A DNA stretch of 64,000 nucleotides, from NCBI RefSeq assembly GCF_000519305.1, contig NZ_JAFG01000005.1, positions 252,018 to 316,017 on the forward strand, read 5' to 3'. The stretch is from Mesorhizobium ciceri WSM4083 (GTDB taxonomy: Bacteria > Pseudomonadota > Alphaproteobacteria > Rhizobiales > Rhizobiaceae). Below, one piece after another: positions 29,085-39,266 of the stretch (positions are counted from its first letter, which is position 1; each line of letters opens with the position of its first letter). A program made the position numbers and the translations under genes. The notes below the pieces were generated by a model. That model made no database searches. It was not told where the DNA came from and was given only the letters and a program-made list of their open reading frames with translations.

Positions 29085-29711
29085 TTAATCGGTTGCGGTT
29101 TGAGCCAGTTGCTCAATCGCGCTGGGCCGAGCGATGCCTTGCTCCAGCCGTCGCCGGATCGCATCCGCGCACTGCTCCGGGCTCAGGAGCGAGGTATCGA
29201 CTTCCAGATCGTACACGCCCGGCCGGTGCACCTCTTCCTGCCACAGGCGCACCGGCAACGGCAGCGGATCGTCCGCTGAGCCGGTTACATATCCCTTGTC
29301 TGCAGCGCTGGCCGCACGCCTTTCCATGATGATTTCCAGCGGGCAGCGAACACCGACAAACAGCACCGGCAGACCTACAAGCCGGCGCGCGCAATCGGCC
29401 AGAATGTGAAGTGGCTTCGAATAGGCATCGTGATGGCCGACATCCGCCACGACATTCAGCCCCAGCCGGCTGTGGGCGGCGATCGATTCGTAGAGCGCGG
29501 CGTACAATCCGGGCACGAGGGCCTCAAGGTCCGGACGCTCGCCACCGGGCCGCAATCCTATCCCGGGCCGATAGCGTGCCGGTGTAGCCTGCTCGTAGAC
29601 GTCGACGCCAAGATTGATCCAGACGCCATCGAAGCGCTCCTGAATAGCCTTGGCGACGCTTGTTTTTCCCGATCGCGGCGCACCGTTCAGGACGATGATC
29701 TGCCCGGCCAT
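29085..29711 (-). CDS. Chloramphenicol-phosphotransferase-like kinase (CPT family)
   Basis: A 208-residue P-loop kinase. The Walker A motif is in IIVLNGAPRSGKTSVAKAIQ, and NLGVDVYEQATPARYRPGIG and VVADVGHHD match the CPT family, whose founder phosphorylates chloramphenicol in its producer Streptomyces. In other bacteria the substrate is usually unknown and resistance should not be assumed. GAGGA precedes the ATG. It is separated from clpA upstream by a terminator and so probably has its own promoter. Confidence 0.8.
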   Translation of the reverse strand: MAGQIIVLNGAPRSGKTSVAKAIQERFDGVWINLGVDVYEQATPARYRPGIGLRPGGERPDLEALVPGLYAALYESIAAHSRLGLNVVADVGHHDAYSKPLHILADCARRLVGLPVLFVGVRCPLEIIMERRAASAADKGYVTGSADDPLPLPVRLWQEEVHRPGVYDLEVDTSLLSPEQCADAIRRRLEQGIARPSAIEQLAQTATD

Positions 29712-29727
29712 GTGTTCCTCGCTTCAA

Positions 29728-29756
29728 TAAAAAAGCCCCGTCTCCGGGGCTTTTTC
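29728..29756 (-). terminator. Terminator downstream of clpA
   Basis: AAGCCCCG and CGGGGCTT form a stem over a four-base loop, flanked by A-run and T-run on either side. It is 15 bases past the clpA stop and before the next leftward gene. Because both sides are symmetric it would also work in the opposite direction. Confidence 0.85.
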
Positions 29757-29770
29757 GACTTTCGTAGAGC

Positions 29771-32239
29771 TTAGTTCTTTCGGGGCAGTTGTGGCACCAG
29801 GCTGCGCTTGCCGCCGTCCTTGCCCTTGGCTTCGGGCTTCGGCGCCGCCAGCTTCTTGGCCGCCGGCTTCTTCGCTACGGCCTTTCTGGGCTTCGGCGTT
29901 TCTTCCGGCTCTTCCTTCTTCGGCTTCACCGGCGCCTCGTCGGCCAGCGATTCGAGCTTCAGGCCGGTCTCGCCGGTTTCCTTCTTCTCGACGGTGACGC
30001 GCACCGTGCCGCCCTTCTTGAGCTTGCCGAACAGCACCTCGTCAGCCAACGGCTTCTTGATGTGCTCCTGGATCACACGGCCAAGCGGCCGCGCTCCCAT
30101 GCGCTCATCATAGCCCTTGTCGGCGAGCCAGGCGATCGCATCCGCCGACAGATCGAAGGTGACGCCACGCTCGGAAAGCTGGGCCTCCAACTGCATGACG
30201 AACTTCTGCACCACCTGATGGATGACCGGCACCGGCAGCGAGCCGAACGGGATGATCGCATCGAGACGGTTGCGGAACTCCGGCGTGAACAGCCGGTTGA
30301 TCGCCTCGACATCATCGCCTTCGCGCTTGGTCGAGCCGAAGCCGATCGCCGCGCGCTGCGCATCCGACGCACCCGCATTGGTGGTCATGATCAGGATCAC
30401 ATTGCGGAAGTCGATCTGCTTGCCGTTGTGGTCGGTCAGCTTGCCATGGTCCATAACCTGCAACAGGATGTTGAACAGGTCCGGATGCGCCTTCTCGACC
30501 TCATCGAGTAACAGCACGCAGTGCGGATGCTGGTCGACGCCGTCCGTCAAAAGACCGCCCTGGTCGAAGCCGACATAGCCGGGAGGCGCGCCGATCAGCC
30601 GCGAGACGGTGTGGCGCTCCATATATTCCGACATGTCGAAGCGGATCAGCTCGACGCCGAGCGACGCGGCCAACTGCTTGGCAACTTCGGTCTTGCCGAC
30701 GCCGGTCGGACCCGAGAACAGGTAGGAGCCGATCGGCTTCTCCGGTTCGCGCAGGCCGGCACGCGCCAGCTTGATCGCCGAGGTCAGCGCACTGATTGCC
30801 GTGTCCTGGCCATAGACGACGCGCTTCAGCTCGATATCGAGACCTTGCAGCACCTTCTCGTCATCGGCTGAAACCGTCTTCGGCGGGATGCGGGCCATGG
30901 TGGCGATCGTCGCCTCGATCTCCTTGATGCCGATGGTCTTCTTGCGCTTGGCTTCCGGCACCAGCATCTGCGAGGCGCCGGTCTCGTCGATCACGTCGAT
31001 CGCCTTATCCGGCAGCTTGCGGTCGTTGATGTAACGTGCCGACAGTTCCACCGAGGCCTTGATCGCCTCGTTGGTGAACTTCACCTTGTGGAACTCCTCA
31101 TAATAGGGCTTGAGGCCCTTCATGATCTCGATGGCGTCCTCAATGGTGGGCTCGTTGACGTCGATCTTCTGGAAGCGCCGCACCAAGGCACGGTCCTTCT
31201 CGAAGAACTGGCGGAATTCCTTGTAGGTGGTCGAGCCGATGCAGCGGATCGCACCCGACGACAGCGCCGGCTTCAACAGGTTGGACGCATCCATGGCGCC
31301 GCCTGAAGTAGCCCCTGCCCCGATCACCGTGTGGATCTCGTCGATGAACAGCACGGCGCCAGGATAATCCTCGAGCTCCTTGACGACCTGCTTCAGCCGT
31401 TCCTCGAAATCACCGCGATAGCGCGTGCCGGCGAGCAGCGTGCCCATGTCGAGCGCGAAGATGGTGGCATTGTGCAGCACTTCGGGAACGTCGCCCTCGA
31501 CGATGCGCTTGGCCAGGCCCTCGGCGATCGCAGTCTTGCCGACGCCGGGGTCACCGACATAGAGCGGGTTGTTCTTGGAACGGCGGCACAGCACCTGGAT
31601 GGTGCGGTTGATCTCGGATTCGCGGCCGATCAGCGGATCGATCTTGCCGGCCTTGGCCTTGTTGTTGAGATTGACGCAATAAGCCGTCAGCGCGTCCTGC
31701 TGCTGCTTCTTCTTGCCGCCTTCCTCTTGCGGCTCGGCGCCGTTCTGGCCGCCCTGCTCGTCGTCGGCACCGCGCGGCGAGCGTGTCTCCGACGCGCCCG
31801 GACGCTTGGCAATGCCGTGCGAGATGTAGTTGACCGCGTCGTAGCGGGTCATCTGCTGTTCCTGCAGGAAATAGGCGGCATGGCTCTCGCGCTCGGCGAA
31901 GATGGCGACGAGCACGTTGGCGCCCGAAACCTCCTCGCGGCCGGACGACTGCACATGGATCACCGCGCGCTGGATGACGCGCTGGAAACCGGCGGTCGGC
32001 TTGGAGTCCTCGTCGTAACCGGTGACGAGATTGTCGAGCTCGGTGTCGATATAGGTGAGAACCGTGTGCTTGAGCTCATCGAGATCGACATTGCAGGCGC
32101 GCATGACGGCGGCCGCCTCGGTGTCGTCGATGAGCGCGAGCAGCAGATGTTCTAGGGTTGCATATTCATGGTGCCGCTCATTGGCGAGCGTCAGCGCCTG
32201 GTGAAGCGCCTTTTCCAGGCCTTGGGAGAAAGCCGGCAT
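29771..32239 (-). CDS. clpA: ATP-dependent Clp protease ATP-binding subunit ClpA
   Basis: An 822-residue AAA+ unfoldase that feeds substrates to ClpP. Two Clp_N repeats (residues 1-140) precede AAA-1 (Walker [10 protein letters not shown], Walker [10 protein letters not shown]) and AAA-2 (Walker [10 protein letters not shown], Walker [12 protein letters not shown]), and a D2-small domain. The C-terminus has a Lys/Ala/Pro-rich tail of about 60 residues ([20 protein letters not shown] and beyond) not found in E. coli ClpA. GAGG precedes the ATG. clpS, its adaptor, lies 6 bp upstream in the same operon. Confidence 0.96.
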   Translation of the reverse strand: MPAFSQGLEKALHQALTLANERHHEYATLEHLLLALIDDTEAAAVMRACNVDLDELKHTVLTYIDTELDNLVTGYDEDSKPTAGFQRVIQRAVIHVQSSGREEVSGANVLVAIFAERESHAAYFLQEQQMTRYDAVNYISHGIAKRPGASETRSPRGADDEQGGQNGAEPQEEGGKKKQQQDALTAYCVNLNNKAKAGKIDPLIGRESEINRTIQVLCRRSKNNPLYVGDPGVGKTAIAEGLAKRIVEGDVPEVLHNATIFALDMGTLLAGTRYRGDFEERLKQVVKELEDYPGAVLFIDEIHTVIGAGATSGGAMDASNLLKPALSSGAIRCIGSTTYKEFRQFFEKDRALVRRFQKIDVNEPTIEDAIEIMKGLKPYYEEFHKVKFTNEAIKASVELSARYINDRKLPDKAIDVIDETGASQMLVPEAKRKKTIGIKEIEATIATMARIPPKTVSADDEKVLQGLDIELKRVVYGQDTAISALTSAIKLARAGLREPEKPIGSYLFSGPTGVGKTEVAKQLAASLGVELIRFDMSEYMERHTVSRLIGAPPGYVGFDQGGLLTDGVDQHPHCVLLLDEVEKAHPDLFNILLQVMDHGKLTDHNGKQIDFRNVILIMTTNAGASDAQRAAIGFGSTKREGDDVEAINRLFTPEFRNRLDAIIPFGSLPVPVIHQVVQKFVMQLEAQLSERGVTFDLSADAIAWLADKGYDERMGARPLGRVIQEHIKKPLADEVLFGKLKKGGTVRVTVEKKETGETGLKLESLADEAPVKPKKEEPEETPKPRKAVAKKPAAKKLAAPKPEAKGKDGGKRSLVPQLPRKN

Positions 32240-32245
32240 GTTACC

Positions 32246-32614
32246 TCACTTCTTCTCCATCACGCATTGCAGCGGATGCTGATTCTGTCGGGCGAAATCC
32301 ATGACCTGGGACACTTTGGTCTCGGCCACCTCGAATGTATAGACCCCGCACTCGCCCACTCCATGATTGTGAACATGAAGCATGATGCGTGTGGCGGCTT
32401 CGCGATCCTTCTGGAAAAAACGCTCCAGCACGTGAACCACGAACTCCATCGGAGTGTAGTCGTCGTTGAGGATGAGGACCCGATAAAGGCTGGGCTTCTT
32501 GGTCTTGGTTTTGGTACGCGTGATGACGGCCGTCCCACGGCCGGCCCCATTGCCGTTACCGTCGCCGTCTTGCATCCGCACCACTCGTCTCGTGGCAGTC
32601 AAACCTGAAGTCAC
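32246..32614 (-). CDS. clpS: ClpS adaptor for ClpA
   Basis: The N-degron adaptor that binds proteins with bulky N-terminal residues and passes them to ClpA. The core [25 protein letters not shown] contains the conserved [10 protein letters not shown] pocket, followed by [24 protein letters not shown]. The start is uncertain. The GTG at 32614 has AGGA four bases upstream; an ATG at 32641 and an ATG at 32575 ([10 protein letters not shown]) are alternatives without good sites. The N-terminal 35 residues are low-complexity in any case. The first gene of clpS-clpA. Confidence 0.93.
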   Translation of the reverse strand: MTSGLTATRRVVRMQDGDGNGNGAGRGTAVITRTKTKTKKPSLYRVLILNDDYTPMEFVVHVLERFFQKDREAATRIMLHVHNHGVGECGVYTFEVAETKVSQVMDFARQNQHPLQCVMEKK

Positions 32615-32775
32615 GTATTCCTGCCTCTTTCGATTCCCCATGCGAGTTCGACATGTAGGTGTTCGATGTACGATTTTAAGCCCTTCTGGTTAGCTGACAA
32701 TATGGCTAGGTCACCAAACTTGGACGATTTTCGCAATCGTGAAGGGGCGCGAGGCTCTGGAACGGAAATTGACAC

Positions 32776-32812
32776 GAAAAAGCCCGGCCGCGTTTCCGTG
32801 GCCGGGCTTTTT
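32776..32812 (-). terminator. Terminator downstream of the phasin gene
   Basis: A 16-bp stem AAAAAGCCCGGCCGCG with its partner, over a four-base loop, flanked by A and T runs. It follows the leftward phasin gene by 60 bp and is the strongest terminator in the window. The 130 bp from here to clpS carry only the presumed clpS promoter. Confidence 0.9.
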
Positions 32813-32871
32813 CTCGGGTTCAAAGGCTGAATCCGGGTCACGTCAGGCGAAATCAGTTCGCCCGGGCGAAA

Positions 32872-33201
32872 TTACTTCGCCTTGGCAACGATCGATTCGA
32901 ATGGCTTGTAAGCTTCCTTGGCGAGTTCGGCATAGAGATCGCCGATCTTGGTCGCCTCGGCGACGAACGCCTCATAGGACTGCTTGGCGTAGTCCGACTG
33001 GATCTCGATCGCCTTTTCCAGCGACTTGGCTGAAAACAGCTTCTCCACAGTGGCGCTGCCGGTTTCAAAACTCTTCTTGGTGTATTCACCAGCCTCAGTG
33101 GCAATCGCCTGCGCGCCCTTGGACAGCGACGCGAAGCTCTTCAATCCGGTGTCGGCGAACTCTTTGCCGTATTTGCTGAAGTCCTCATAGGTCTGGGTCA
33201 T
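32872..33201 (-). CDS. Phasin family protein
   Basis: A 109-residue, helix-forming, Lys/Glu-rich protein that fits the phasin_2 family: MTQTYEDFSKYGKEFADTGL, then a coiled region around TKKSFETGSATVEKLFSAKS and IEIQSDYAKQSYEAFVAEAT. Phasins coat polyhydroxyalkanoate granules. AAGGGAA lies seven bases before the ATG. The same frame remains open for 400 codons upstream, but that part is antisense to the carboxypeptidase gene and is not a protein. The promoter contains palindromes suited to a PHA regulator. Confidence 0.9.
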   Translation of the reverse strand: MTQTYEDFSKYGKEFADTGLKSFASLSKGAQAIATEAGEYTKKSFETGSATVEKLFSAKSLEKAIEIQSDYAKQSYEAFVAEATKIGDLYAELAKEAYKPFESIVAKAK

Positions 33202-33245
33202 TTCACGATTCCCTTGACGGTTGAGGCGTCCTTCTTCGGGGCGCC

Positions 33246-33290
33246 CTTGTGCAATGCAAGATAATATATTGTGCGCCGCACAAAAGTCAA
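33246..33290 (-). promoter_or_regulatory. Phasin promoter with two TGC/GCA palindromes
   Basis: On the minus strand TTGACT (33285-33290), an 18-bp spacer and TATTAT (33261-33266) form a promoter. The spacer holds the perfect palindrome TTGTGCG-C-CGCACAA (33269-33283). A second, weaker element TTGTGCAATGCAA (33247-33259) covers the start point. PhaR/AniA-type regulators of PHA storage bind TGC-GCA sites at phasin genes in other alphaproteobacteria; assignment to PhaR is inference. The rest of the 285-bp gap to the carboxypeptidase gene shows nothing distinct. Confidence 0.6.
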
Positions 33291-33486
33291 GATTTCGCGG
33301 GCTTGCGGACCCGCCTGCGCAGCCAATGGCTAAAAATCGAATAAAGAGAGCTTCAAACCCGAAGAAAATGGTGAACGCGGCGGTTACCATAAACGGATTG
33401 GTAACGCTGCGCCGGTAGCTTGACCGGAAGCGAGGCAGGACCCTTTGCCGCCTCCAACGCAACGAAGAAATCCAAGGGAAGTACCA

Positions 33487-34896
33487 GTGCGTAAGGCGTT
33501 GTTGGGCATCGTTTCCAAATCCACCTCCCCTCTCAAAACGATGATGATCATCGCCTTGGCGATGACATTCGTTTTTGGCGACGTTGCCTCGTCGCTGGCG
33601 GCCAGGCAGGCGGCCATCGTCGTGGATGCCAAGACCGGCAAGGTGCTTTACTCCGCAGATGCCAACGGCAGGCGCTACCCGGCTTCGCTGACCAAGATGA
33701 TGACGCTGTACCTGACCTTCGAAGCTATGGCGAAGGGCAAGATCAGCAGGAACACGCCAGTGGTGTTTTCCGCCAAGGCTTCCGCCGAGGCGCCGACGAA
33801 ACTTGGCGTGAAGCCGGGTGGTTCCGTCACGGTCGAGACCGCGATCCTGTCGATCGTCACCAAATCGGCGAACGACTCGGCCACCGCGCTCGGCGAAATG
33901 CTCGGCGGCAATGAAACCACTTTTGCCCGCATGATGACGGCCAAGGCACGTGCGCTGGGCATGAACGGCACCGTGTTCCGAAACGCCAATGGCCTGCCCG
34001 ACCCCGGCCAGTTCACCACCGCGCGCGACATGGCGACGCTCGGCATCGCGCTGCGCGAGCATTTTCCGCAGTATTACGGCTATTTCTCGCAGCGCTCCTT
34101 TCTCTACGGGCGCAAGCGCATCAACGGCCACAACCGCCTGCTTGGACGCATCAAGGGTGTCGACGGCATCAAGACGGGCTACACCCGCGCCTCCGGCTTC
34201 AACCTCGTCTCGTCGGTTTCCGACGGCAATCGCCGCATCGTCGGCGTGGTCATGGGCGGCACCTCGGGCGGCAGCCGCGACAATCAGATGGCCAGCCTGA
34301 TCAACACCTATCTGCCGAGGGCATCGACTCGCGGTGGTGGCGATCTGGTCGCCAAGGCCGGTGACAACAACCCGATCACCGCCCTCGCCAAGGTTCTCCT
34401 GCCCAAGCATGACGCTCCGACACCGGACGACAAGCCTGTCATAGCGCAGGACGATGCCATCGTTGCCGAGGACGCCACGGTCGCCGAAGACGATACCGCG
34501 CGGGCCGAGGAAGCAGCTCCCGTCGTCAAGACCAGAAAGGTCAAGACCGTCATCGTTTCAGCCCCCGAGGTCGCGACGGCGCAGGTGGTAGCGGCCTATG
34601 CCGAGCCGACGCCGGCGGCTGTCGACCCGGTCAACACCGCGTCGGTGCCGTCGGGCTGGGCCATTCAGGTCGCCTCGTCGCCAAAGCAGTCAGAGGCCCA
34701 GGCCTTCCTCGACAAGACCACCAAGCAGGCACCCAAGGTGCTGGCCGACGCGTCCGGCTTCACCGTCGCCTTCGACAAGGACGGCGTCACCTACTACCGC
34801 GCCCGCTTCGGCGGCTTCGGTTCGAAGACCGCGGCCTGGAAGGCCTGCACCGCTTTGAAGAAGAAGAACATCGAGTGCTACGCCGTCCAGCAGTAG
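33487..34896 (+). CDS. D-alanyl-D-alanine carboxypeptidase with SPOR domain
   Basis: A penicillin-binding protein of the S11 family that trims the terminal D-Ala of peptidoglycan stem peptides. The active-site motifs are SLTK (Ser67, Lys70), SAN (127-129) and KTG (229-231). An N-terminal hydrophobic segment ending near SSLAA is the signal peptide. A Pro/Ala/Glu-rich linker (about residues 300-385) leads to a C-terminal SPOR domain (GWAIQVASSPKQSEAQAFLD onward), which binds denuded glycan at division sites. I chose GTG at 33487: AAGGGA lies seven bases upstream. Total 469 residues. Confidence 0.93.
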   Translation: MRKALLGIVSKSTSPLKTMMIIALAMTFVFGDVASSLAARQAAIVVDAKTGKVLYSADANGRRYPASLTKMMTLYLTFEAMAKGKISRNTPVVFSAKASAEAPTKLGVKPGGSVTVETAILSIVTKSANDSATALGEMLGGNETTFARMMTAKARALGMNGTVFRNANGLPDPGQFTTARDMATLGIALREHFPQYYGYFSQRSFLYGRKRINGHNRLLGRIKGVDGIKTGYTRASGFNLVSSVSDGNRRIVGVVMGGTSGGSRDNQMASLINTYLPRASTRGGGDLVAKAGDNNPITALAKVLLPKHDAPTPDDKPVIAQDDAIVAEDATVAEDDTARAEEAAPVVKTRKVKTVIVSAPEVATAQVVAAYAEPTPAAVDPVNTASVPSGWAIQVASSPKQSEAQAFLDKTTKQAPKVLADASGFTVAFDKDGVTYYRARFGGFGSKTAAWKACTALKKKNIECYAVQQ

Positions 34897-34904
34897 GACG
34901 GCGT
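34880..34904. terminator. Hairpin at the end of the carboxypeptidase gene
   Basis: A perfect 9-bp stem ACGCCGTCC/GGACGGCGT over a seven-base loop includes the stop codon. No T-run follows, so it may be a message-stabilising or weak terminating structure between two convergent genes. Confidence 0.4.
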
Positions 34905-34942
34905 GCAAGTCATCTCCCGGAAAAGTTCTGCATCGAAGGAGA

Positions 34943-35641
34943 CTAGTTGTGATTGGAGAGCAAGACGTCCTTGGCTTCGTTAATCCGCGCCGCCAGGAAA
35001 GACGTGCCGCCGACATCGGGGTGCAGGCGCTGCATCAGGCGGCGGTGCGCCTTGCGGACATCCGCCGCGGCGGCCCCCGCTTCAAGACCAAGGACCTTGT
35101 AGGCCTCCTCCTTAGTCATGGCGCCCGGACCTGGCGTAACACCCAGCCCTTCGCCACCGTTCGTCTCAGCGTTTTTGCGCCAGACGGGAAATCTGCCGTC
35201 AAGATACGTCTCTAGCAGCTGTCGGCTCTCCGGATCGCTGGAGAGTTCGCGGTAGAGGTGTTGCAATTCCGCCAGCCCCATCGCGCCAAGCATCTTGCCT
35301 TCGTGGCGGCCAGCCAGTACCAGTCCTTCGAGGCCGCCGGTATCGTGATCGAGCTCCATTTCCAATGCCGCTGTGCGCACCGTCGAGCGTTTGCCCGGTG
35401 CAAGCCCGGCCGGCTGGCGTTTCATGCGCATGGAACCATACCAGGCAAATGCCGCGGTGAGGATCATGCCGCCGATGCCTTCACGGCCGACCACAAGCAC
35501 GGCGACGCCGACAACTGCCAGAAGAGCCGGCCCGAGCGTTCGCAGCGTGCTCGCCAGTTTCGCCGGCTCGGCACGCAGAAAGATCGTCACCGCGCCGAGA
35601 AGCAGCAGAAGCAACGCTACAAAAGCGATGATTGCGCCCAT
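34943..35641 (-). CDS. Membrane-anchored J-domain protein
   Basis: A 232-residue protein with two N-terminal hydrophobic segments (residues about 2-22 and 36-70), a middle region, and a C-terminal J-domain (EEAYKVLGLEAGAAAADVRK, then the HPD motif in MQRLHPDVGGTSF). The J-domain stimulates a DnaK/Hsp70 partner; here it would be held at the inner membrane. It has neither the Gly/Phe nor zinc-finger region of DnaJ. Its ATG overlaps the stop of the upstream VWA-domain gene as TAATG, so the two are translated together. The client is unknown. Confidence 0.85.
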   Translation of the reverse strand: MGAIIAFVALLLLLLGAVTIFLRAEPAKLASTLRTLGPALLAVVGVAVLVVGREGIGGMILTAAFAWYGSMRMKRQPAGLAPGKRSTVRTAALEMELDHDTGGLEGLVLAGRHEGKMLGAMGLAELQHLYRELSSDPESRQLLETYLDGRFPVWRKNAETNGGEGLGVTPGPGAMTKEEAYKVLGLEAGAAAADVRKAHRRLMQRLHPDVGGTSFLAARINEAKDVLLSNHN

Positions 35642-36372
35642 TATTTTCCGCCGCCCCGCAGATGCTCGATCATCAGCCGGTCTTCCGGCCTGCCCCTGGC
35701 TTCGAGCGCCTTCAACCCGCCGGTCGCATACACGGCGACGGCCGAAAGCAGCCCTGCCAAGGTCGCGGCAGCCCGCCGATCAAATCGGAACCAAGCCCCC
35801 TTGGAAAGCCGCGCAATCTCTTTGAACGCCTTTTCGGCGTCGGAATCATGGCCTTCCTGAAACACGAAGACAGGAACGCCATGAAGGCCGAGGCTGCCGG
35901 CCTTTTCGGCCAGATCGTCGATATTCTCTTCCATCGCGTCGCCGATGTAGACCAGCGCATTGACCTTGGCGGCCGCCGTCTGTTTCAACGCATGCGTCAG
36001 GACCTTGCCGATCTGGGTGTGGCCGCTGCGGCATTCGATCCGCGTCATCAGCTGCTTCAAGGCATTGGTGTCGCTCACGAAAGCCGACGAACGGCACTCT
36101 TCGAGACCACGAAAATAAACCAGTTGCACGCTGAGGGTTCCGGCCTTGCCGACGGCGTCGAACATCTGGCCCTGCAGCGTGCAGGCCAGATCCCAGGTCG
36201 GCTGGCGGCTCATCGTCGCGTCGAGGGCAAGGATCAGCCTGCCTGAACCGGTCGCCGAGGCGGCAAGTGTCCTCGCCTGACGGATGAAGGCGTCGATCTC
36301 GCCGGCGTTGGATTGAGGCTTGATCGGCGCAGGATCGGCCCTCGCGGGCACGGGCTGCTTCTTATCGCTCAT
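35641..36372 (-). CDS. VWA-domain protein coupled to the J-domain gene
   Basis: A 243-residue protein with one von Willebrand factor A domain (residues about 30-215). The MIDAS loop reads LILALDATMSRQP, a D-x-T-x-S variant of the usual D-x-S-x-S; LIMTRIECRSGHTQIGKVL-like sequence supplies the threonine (GHTQIG) and YIGDAMEEN the aspartate. No signal peptide is evident; a short hydrophobic stretch near residue 220 may contact the membrane. Function unknown; related to uncharacterised rhizobial proteins. The ATG at 36372 (MSDKKQPV) is preferred. Confidence 0.75.
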   Translation of the reverse strand: MSDKKQPVPARADPAPIKPQSNAGEIDAFIRQARTLAASATGSGRLILALDATMSRQPTWDLACTLQGQMFDAVGKAGTLSVQLVYFRGLEECRSSAFVSDTNALKQLMTRIECRSGHTQIGKVLTHALKQTAAAKVNALVYIGDAMEENIDDLAEKAGSLGLHGVPVFVFQEGHDSDAEKAFKEIARLSKGAWFRFDRRAAATLAGLLSAVAVYATGGLKALEARGRPEDRLMIEHLRGGGK

Positions 36373-36456
36373 GAAAAACAAGATGTGGCGTTGCCACATC
36401 GCTTGCAAGCCCCACATCGGGTGGCACGAAGGGCCAGACGGCGATGCCACCTGGGG

Positions 36457-36894
36457 TCAGAGCAGGCCCAGATCGGCAAGCTCGCGCCTGAGTTTAGGCG
36501 GCATCTCGATCAATCCGGCCTTGCCCTTGCCCAGATCGAGCGGCGCATCCGCCGGCTTCAGGTAGCGCCAGCCCTGAAAAGCCCGGCGCGGCTGCCAGTC
36601 GGTGCGTACAACCTCGGGGTCGAGAATCAGGTGACAGCGGCCGATGCCTTCGCTGTCGGTGAACGGCCGGATTTCGGTGATCAACTGGCGGCACTGCACA
36701 TTGCCTTTGATCACCCAATAGAGCGAACCGCCATCGGTGACCTCGGCGCCGCGCGTCGGCATCATGCGGGTGGTGTGATATTGCTCGACCGGCTCACCGG
36801 CGCGCCGCCGCTCGTCGAGGCGGAAGGCGATCCACTCTTCGAGATCCTCGACGCTGTCGCAGCCGACACAGAGTTTTATGAGATTGAGAGACAT
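36457..36894 (-). CDS. DUF1489 family protein
   Basis: A 145-residue protein matching DUF1489, restricted largely to alphaproteobacteria. Features are the start SLNLIKLCVGCDSVEDLEEW, then HTTRMMPTR and GSLYWVIKGNVQCRQLI, and the C-terminal RAFQGWRYLKP. Function is unknown. There is no signal or membrane segment. It lies alone between the VWA gene and sdaA on the same strand. Confidence 0.88.
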   Translation of the reverse strand: MSLNLIKLCVGCDSVEDLEEWIAFRLDERRRAGEPVEQYHTTRMMPTRGAEVTDGGSLYWVIKGNVQCRQLITEIRPFTDSEGIGRCHLILDPEVVRTDWQPRRAFQGWRYLKPADAPLDLGKGKAGLIEMPPKLRRELADLGLL

Positions 36895-36970
36895 CGCTTA
36901 AGGTTAGTCCCGCACGCGAACGCGTCAACGACCGGATCGACTTCTCCACAGTGGCGGTTTAGGCCAGCCT

Positions 36971-38374
<1,404 letters not shown>

Positions 38375-38552
38375 GCGGCGTTGTCTCCTGGAGTCAGGTC
38401 GAGGACTATATATAGGAATTCCCACGATGTTTCCGCTCTTTTGGAAATCGCGGCGCTGCACCCGCCGACCTTGTTTGCTCCGGCAGCGACATTGGTACGA
38501 TCGCTGTATGCGGACATCGAAGCGATCGCGCTGAATGTGATAAATTCAGACC

Positions 38553-39266
38553 ATGGGCGATTCCCTCGATCTTTCGACAGCCGATTTCGCGGCGCTGGCC
38601 TTCTTCCTCGTCGCGTGGCTGCTGCACACGTTCGCCTCCGACGGCAAGCTGGTCAGCCGCGTGTCGCTGACGACGGCAATGAATGCACAGCGGCAAGCCT
38701 GGATGCGGACCATGGCCGAGCGCGAGATCCGCATCGTCGACACCGCCATCATGAGCGGGCTGCAGCAAGGCACCGCCTTCTTCGCCTCCAGCTCGCTGAT
38801 CGCCATCGGTGGCTGCTTTGCCCTGCTCGGCGCGTCCGACCGGGTTCTTGAAGTGCTCAGCGACCTGCCCCTGGGTGGCCCGCCGTCGCGCGCGGCCTTC
38901 CAGATAAAGGTGTTCGGGCTGGTGCTGATCCTGGCGTTTTCGTTCTTTAAATTCGGCTGGGCGTACCGACTGTTCAACTATTGCACGATCCTGATCGGCG
39001 CCGTGCCGATCCCGCATGGCGAAGCCTCACGCAATCCGGTCACCGAAACGGCGGTGTGGCGTGCGGCGCAAATGAACATGCTGGCCGGAAAGCACTTCAA
39101 CTCCGGTCTGCGCGGGGTGTTCTTCTCGATCGGTTATCTCGGCTGGTTCGTCGACCCCATGGTGTTCGTGTTGTCGACGCTGTTGCTGCTGGCCGTTCTG
39201 GTGCGGCGCCAGTTCTTCTCGGCCGCCAGGCAGGCGGTGATCGGTCAGCCGCCTGGAAAAGGCTGA
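38553..39266 (+). CDS. DUF599 family membrane protein
   Basis: A 237-residue membrane protein with four hydrophobic segments (about residues 10-28, 72-95, 115-135, 190-222). DUF599 landmarks include ADFAALAFFLVAWLLHTF, the MNAQRQAWMRTMAEREIRIVD segment and NYCTILIGAVPIPHG. Function is unknown. It overlaps the 3' end of the convergent YdcF gene by 22 bases. Confidence 0.85.
   Translation: MGDSLDLSTADFAALAFFLVAWLLHTFASDGKLVSRVSLTTAMNAQRQAWMRTMAEREIRIVDTAIMSGLQQGTAFFASSSLIAIGGCFALLGASDRVLEVLSDLPLGGPPSRAAFQIKVFGLVLILAFSFFKFGWAYRLFNYCTILIGAVPIPHGEASRNPVTETAVWRAAQMNMLAGKHFNSGLRGVFFSIGYLGWFVDPMVFVLSTLLLLAVLVRRQFFSAARQAVIGQPPGKG

Noticed and set aside
29062..29102. Inverted repeat AACCG-CGGTT between the HIT and CPT-kinase genes as a terminator
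   Set aside because: Only five base pairs and no T-run; too weak to list.
32666..32830. 54-codon + strand frame between clpS and the phasin terminator
   Set aside because: It runs through the terminator stem and has no convincing ribosome site.
33202..34410. 400-codon N-terminal extension of the phasin frame
   Set aside because: It is antisense to the carboxypeptidase gene and separated from the phasin start by the phasin promoter.
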